IMG/VR virus record: IMGVR_UViG_3300020477_000026
Span: 1 to 58,283 of that record
Strand: one strand, 5' to 3'
DNA from: a virus
Length of the DNA stretch: 58,283 nucleotides
Shown here in pieces: positions 55,612-58,283 of this stretch; positions within the stretch are counted from its first letter, which is position 1, and each line of letters opens with the position of its first letter. The position numbers were made by a program, and so were the translations under genes. Below the pieces are notes generated by a model that saw only the letters and a list, made by a program, of their open reading frames with translations, had not been told where the DNA came from and made no database searches.

Positions 55612-56459
55612 GTTCTACCTCCACATAAGTTATCGATATACTCCATGTTATATCGAGCATCGTCTATTAGATCATTCTCTTCTGTTAGGAAGTCAAAGTC
55701 AACCTCTTTGTCAAACTTTCCATGGTTTAAGCCAGTAGGACTACTATCAAATCTTATACCATTCAATCCAGCCCACACAGCAGCCGAACTATCCCACGTA
55801 TCAATTAGCTCAACAAATTGTTGCACTAAACAGATCTCATTGGGACCTTCGGTCATTCCTAAGAAATGAAACTTCTTACCTTTCTGCTTGATACTCTTGA
55901 GATCAAACCTCTTATTGATCTCACGCATGAACTTCCACCTTGATAAAAACTTCTGCATTCTATAGCTATCGACAGTCCCCACCTGATGCATCTCACAACC
56001 ATATGCTATAGGGATGTTAAGAATACTAAACGCTACGTAATCAATACCAGGATGATGGAATGCCCAACCATAGGATGCAATCAGTCCTTCAAGGTCTCCA
56101 GCCTCAGCTTGAGGACAGAAGAATGTACCTATACCAACATCACGACATTGTGGTATCATTTCAAGAGCAGCATCCATTGTCCTCTTTGCTGGTTCTTTAG
56201 GATAGTCAGATAATACAAGATAATCAGCACCAACTTTCAAAGCCATATCAATTAGCTTTTCAGTTGGATACATTGGCTGACAGCGTTTGTACATTTCAAA
56301 TGCACTATTATCTAAAATGACTTCCCCATTACAATTACGATAGAAATCAGCATACCCTTCATCTTCCTCAACTAAATGAGCAAGCGCTAGGTGTACCGGA
56401 CGACTATGAACTAGGGGTAAATGTGGGGTAGGTACGATATGACAAAAATCAATGGACAT
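55605..56459 (-). CDS. tRNA-guanine transglycosylase-like (DpdA-type) protein
   Basis: 284 residues, TIM-barrel-like. ILDNSAFEMYKRC, ADYLVLSDYPKEPAKRTMDA (catalytic Asp candidate), GIGTFFCPQAEAGDLEGLIA, FHFLGMTEGPNEI and AAVWAGLNGIRFDSSPTG (second Asp) follow the TGT/DpdA order. Next to queD and folE it suggests insertion of a 7-deazaguanine base, in phages usually into DNA (DpdA) rather than tRNA. Lacks the usual TGT zinc site. Assignment is by pattern. Confidence 0.65.
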   Translation of the reverse strand: MSIDFCHIVPTPHLPLVHSRPVHLALAHLVEEDEGYADFYRNCNGEVILDNSAFEMYKRCQPMYPTEKLIDMALKVGADYLVLSDYPKEPAKRTMDAALEMIPQCRDVGIGTFFCPQAEAGDLEGLIASYGWAFHHPGIDYVAFSILNIPIAYGCEMHQVGTVDSYRMQKFLSRWKFMREINKRFDLKSIKQKGKKFHFLGMTEGPNEICLVQQFVELIDTWDSSAAVWAGLNGIRFDSSPTGLNHGKFDKEVDFDFLTEENDLIDDARYNMEYIDNLCGGRTW

Positions 56460-56814
56460 CAGGATTCCTCAATAATATAGCTCCATTCTCACCATCTTCA
56501 CTGACCTCGATCTTTATCTTACGGCCAGGATAATGTTGTTCTATATATTTAGCTAAGTCTTCAGCAAGCATCTCACAACTTTTGTGATCTATTTCCATCG
56601 TACCATTACCATATAACTTTTCAAGTTCACGCTTAAACAGAATGAACTCAATCTCTCTATCATCATGAAATACTTGCACTTGTACATTGAAGTGAAACAT
56701 ATGACGATGGGGATAAGCTAGAAACTCAATTCCCGGCATCTTATCGGCATCGGGCCACCGATGTATTCCTTCCTTCTGGAAGGTTACAAAAATCCACGTG
56801 CTATTCATAGCCAT
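56449..56814 (-). CDS. queD: 6-carboxy-tetrahydropterin synthase-like (QueD)
   Basis: 121 residues. TFQKEGIHRWPDAD and PHRHMFHFNVQVQVFHDDRE carry the His ligands (H, H-x-H) of the QueD/PTPS zinc site in the phage variant with WPDA. C-terminal RKIKIEVSEDGENGAILLRN holds the conserved Glu. Second step of preQ0 biosynthesis after FolE. Overlaps the TGT-like gene by 11 bases. Confidence 0.78.
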   Translation of the reverse strand: MAMNSTWIFVTFQKEGIHRWPDADKMPGIEFLAYPHRHMFHFNVQVQVFHDDREIEFILFKRELEKLYGNGTMEIDHKSCEMLAEDLAKYIEQHYPGRKIKIEVSEDGENGAILLRNPDVH

Positions 56815-56829
56815 AACAAATTCTCCATG

Positions 56830-57276
56830 TTAAAAGTTCATCTCAGCACTCACCGTGCCATGATAAGACTTTAGTTTCTTATTCAATTGCCACACATTAT
56901 CATTAGCCCGATTAAAGATTTCTATCAATCGGTCTTCGGTGAGGTAATCCGGAAGGAGGAAGAACTCAGTTATCCCTCCCATACCATCTAGTGTACCAGA
57001 CGGTAAATCAAAATGCTCCTCTAGCTGAAAGTCTTTTGGACATAGTGCTTTAAATGCATGCTCCATACCAAAAGCTGCCGCTCGAGCAAGACTGTAAGAC
57101 TCACTACTGCAGTAAACAGAAGCAAGTTCCTCAATCTTAAATAAATCGTAGCCTGGGTGATGAAATTTTGAACTCTTCCCAAAACGGTCCTCCAATAACC
57201 TACTATGTGACTTGGATATACCAGTCTTGTAAGCCTGCTTGTCATTACAACTCCACTTGAGCAAATAATTATTCAT
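56830..57276 (-). CDS. Unknown protein in the deazaguanine block, 148 aa
   Basis: MNNYLLKWSCNDKQAYKTGI then SRLLEDRFGKSSKFHHPGYD and YSLARAAAFGMEHAFKALCP. The YLLKW...AYKTGIS...R....F opening and a later acidic helix resemble GIY-YIG/T5orf172-type domains, but this is weak. Sits between folE and queD, so may act on the same pathway. No firm family. Confidence 0.55.
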   Translation of the reverse strand: MNNYLLKWSCNDKQAYKTGISKSHSRLLEDRFGKSSKFHHPGYDLFKIEELASVYCSSESYSLARAAAFGMEHAFKALCPKDFQLEEHFDLPSGTLDGMGGITEFFLLPDYLTEDRLIEIFNRANDNVWQLNKKLKSYHGTVSAEMNF

Positions 57277-57286
57277 TGGTCAACTC

Positions 57287-57988
57287 TCAGTTTAAGATAG
57301 ACAGTCCTCTTGCAATGTTGAGGAACTCACGACGCATCTCAGATGACTGCTCAGCAAACACACCCTCGACAGCTAGTGTACAAGTGCTTGATCCAGTATC
57401 TTGAATCCCTCTACTCTTTACACAATAGTGCACCGCTTCAAGATATACAGCAACATCAGGTGTACCAGTAACAAACGAGATCGTTGCAGCAATCTGCTCA
57501 GTCAGTCTCTCTTGGACTTGAGGGCGCTTTGCAAAGAACTCTACGATACGATTCAACTTAGACAATCCAAGAACCTTAGCCTTAGGAATGTATGCAACAC
57601 AGGCCTTACCATCAATCACAACAAGATGGTGTTCACAGTTAGATTGGACATTGACATTACGTTCAACCACAAATGAGCCAGGTGAGTTCTTACCCATCTT
57701 ATTCTCAATCGTAGTACACTTAGGAAACTGGCTGTAATCCAATCCCCAAAAGATTTCTTTGACCCACATCTTAGCAACACGATTAGGTGTATCCATCAGT
57801 GAGTCGTCAGTAAGATCAAGACCGAGCGCCTTTAGTGCCTCAGTCATCTGACCTTTGATGAGCTCAATCTTTTGCTCAGCAGGCATATTTACCTTATCGG
57901 TCATTGGTGTTTCAAGACCAATGCTTTCCAGATGGTCTTTTACTTTCTGACCCAATACAGGATCAGACTTATAATCGGGGTGGCTCAT
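57287..57988 (-). CDS. folE: GTP cyclohydrolase I
   Basis: 233 residues from ATG 57988, which overlaps the upstream stop (ATGA) and has GGAGAAAAG before it; an in-frame start at 58018 is inside that gene. Zn ligands: Cys and His in VQSNCEHHLVVIDGKACVAY and Cys in VHYCVKSRGIQDTGSS; GLSKLNRIVEFFAKRPQVQE is the conserved core. Opens GTP to dihydroneopterin triphosphate, first step of preQ0 and of folate synthesis. Confidence 0.95.
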   Translation of the reverse strand: MSHPDYKSDPVLGQKVKDHLESIGLETPMTDKVNMPAEQKIELIKGQMTEALKALGLDLTDDSLMDTPNRVAKMWVKEIFWGLDYSQFPKCTTIENKMGKNSPGSFVVERNVNVQSNCEHHLVVIDGKACVAYIPKAKVLGLSKLNRIVEFFAKRPQVQERLTEQIAATISFVTGTPDVAVYLEAVHYCVKSRGIQDTGSSTCTLAVEGVFAEQSSEMRREFLNIARGLSILN

Positions 57989-58283
57989 CTTTTCTCCTTC
58001 TCCGGTGGCAGTTCCCACGGGAATATAATCCAGTCTTTAGTATCTATTGATTTAGCTTTGAAGTCAACATTAAATATACTGGACGTCCTTTCCCACAATG
58101 CTGCGGTTTTTATATTTTGTTTGACACGGCGTGGACCTAGAACATTGGCATCTGCAATATCTTCGAGTATTTGTGAGAATGTTTCACCAGAGTCGTTGAT
58201 ATCGTCCACTAGCAGAACCTGTTGATCACGAGACAAATAAAGACTTTCTTTGATTGCTCCGTCCCTCAATTGCCAAGTAATAC
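57985..58283 (-). CDS. Phosphoribosyltransferase, C-terminal part (truncated by window)
   Basis: The frame is open to the window edge (…ITWQLRDGAIKES), so the 5' end is missing. QVLLVDDINDSGETFSQILE is the PRPP-binding motif of type I phosphoribosyltransferases (D-D-x-x-x-S/T-G-x-T), followed by a hood-like IKTAALWERTSS and KDWIIFPWE typical of xanthine/hypoxanthine-type enzymes. Probably salvages purine bases, or supplies 7-deazaguanine nucleotides; the base specificity is unknown. Confidence 0.82.
   Translation of the reverse strand, partial: ITWQLRDGAIKESLYLSRDQQVLLVDDINDSGETFSQILEDIADANVLGPRRVKQNIKTAALWERTSSIFNVDFKAKSIDTKDWIIFPWELPPEKEKR

Overview
The window is a stretch of a T4-like (Straboviridae-like / marine T4 supergroup) myovirus genome. 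The evidence is a complete T4-type replication core on the minus strand: primase gp61, helicase gp41, UvsX, DNA polymerase gp43, RegA, clamp-loader subunits gp62 and gp44, and sliding clamp gp45. It also carries T4-type late promoters (TATAAATA), large head-internal proteins with (V/I/L)xE|(A/G) sites of the gp21-protease kind, Hsp20, a cobalamin-dependent ribonucleotide reductase (NrdJ), ThyX and many 2OG-Fe(II)-oxygenase-like genes. This set is typical of marine T4-like phages. There are no photosynthesis genes, so a heterotrophic (perhaps alphaproteobacterial) host is likelier than a cyanobacterium, but the host cannot be read from the sequence.

Layout. 1-2600 is an early regulatory hub. 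Leftward and rightward genes diverge around an island whose + strand has no cytosine at all from 356 to 1476 (1,121 bases, zero C). The island contains its own AT-rich promoter and four small genes, and ends at a terminator hairpin. It is flanked by four copies of a 21-base repeat and by two outward-facing, near-identical promoter/leader cassettes. 2463-6186 (+) holds an AAA+ ATPase behind a helically phased TCAGA repeat array, followed by small early and envelope-directed genes including an entericidin-like and an LPP20-like lipoprotein. 6221-10865 (+) is an enzyme island: HxD oxygenase-like proteins, a radical SAM enzyme, a TauD-like dioxygenase, a large unknown and a GNAT-like protein. From 10764 to the end almost everything is leftward: further oxygenases and an Fe-S assembly (SufT-like) protein, a RuvC-like resolvase, NrdJ, ThyX and primase (10.8-18 kb); small membrane proteins and an overlapping spanin pair (18-21.5 kb); virion and secreted low-complexity proteins and the giant head-internal proteins (21.5-35.1 kb); small conserved genes and two convergent miniature late transcription units (35.2-38 kb); replication (38-45 kb and 47.6-52.9 kb); lysozyme and Hsp20; and finally a nucleotide/base-modification block (dCTP deaminase/dUTPase-like, DUF3310, TGT/DpdA-like, QueD, FolE, phosphoribosyltransferase; 54.5-58.3 kb).

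How it works together. The rightward early unit probably takes over the host and envelope. The leftward units make nucleotides (NrdJ, ThyX, dCTP deaminase), replicate and recombine DNA, possibly modify guanines to 7-deazaguanines (FolE, QueD and a TGT-like transferase are present; QueE/QueC are not seen here), assemble heads and lyse the cell (lysozyme, spanins). The most unusual object is the cytosine-free island. Coding, intergenic and promoter bases are all C-free, so the constraint acts on the nucleic acid. Its proteins consequently lack Pro, Thr, Ala, His and Gln. I infer a replication-origin/R-loop element, a strand exempt from a base modification or nuclease, or a transcript built to be made without CTP or to resist cleavage; the sequence alone does not decide.

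Six short genes that simple ORF length filters miss are annotated here: 666-731, 4097-4252, 16833-16988 (DUF1289), 21341-21460, 26661-26783 and 49663-49809. Three further tiny candidates are at 37647-37694, 37712-37804 and 46170-46289.
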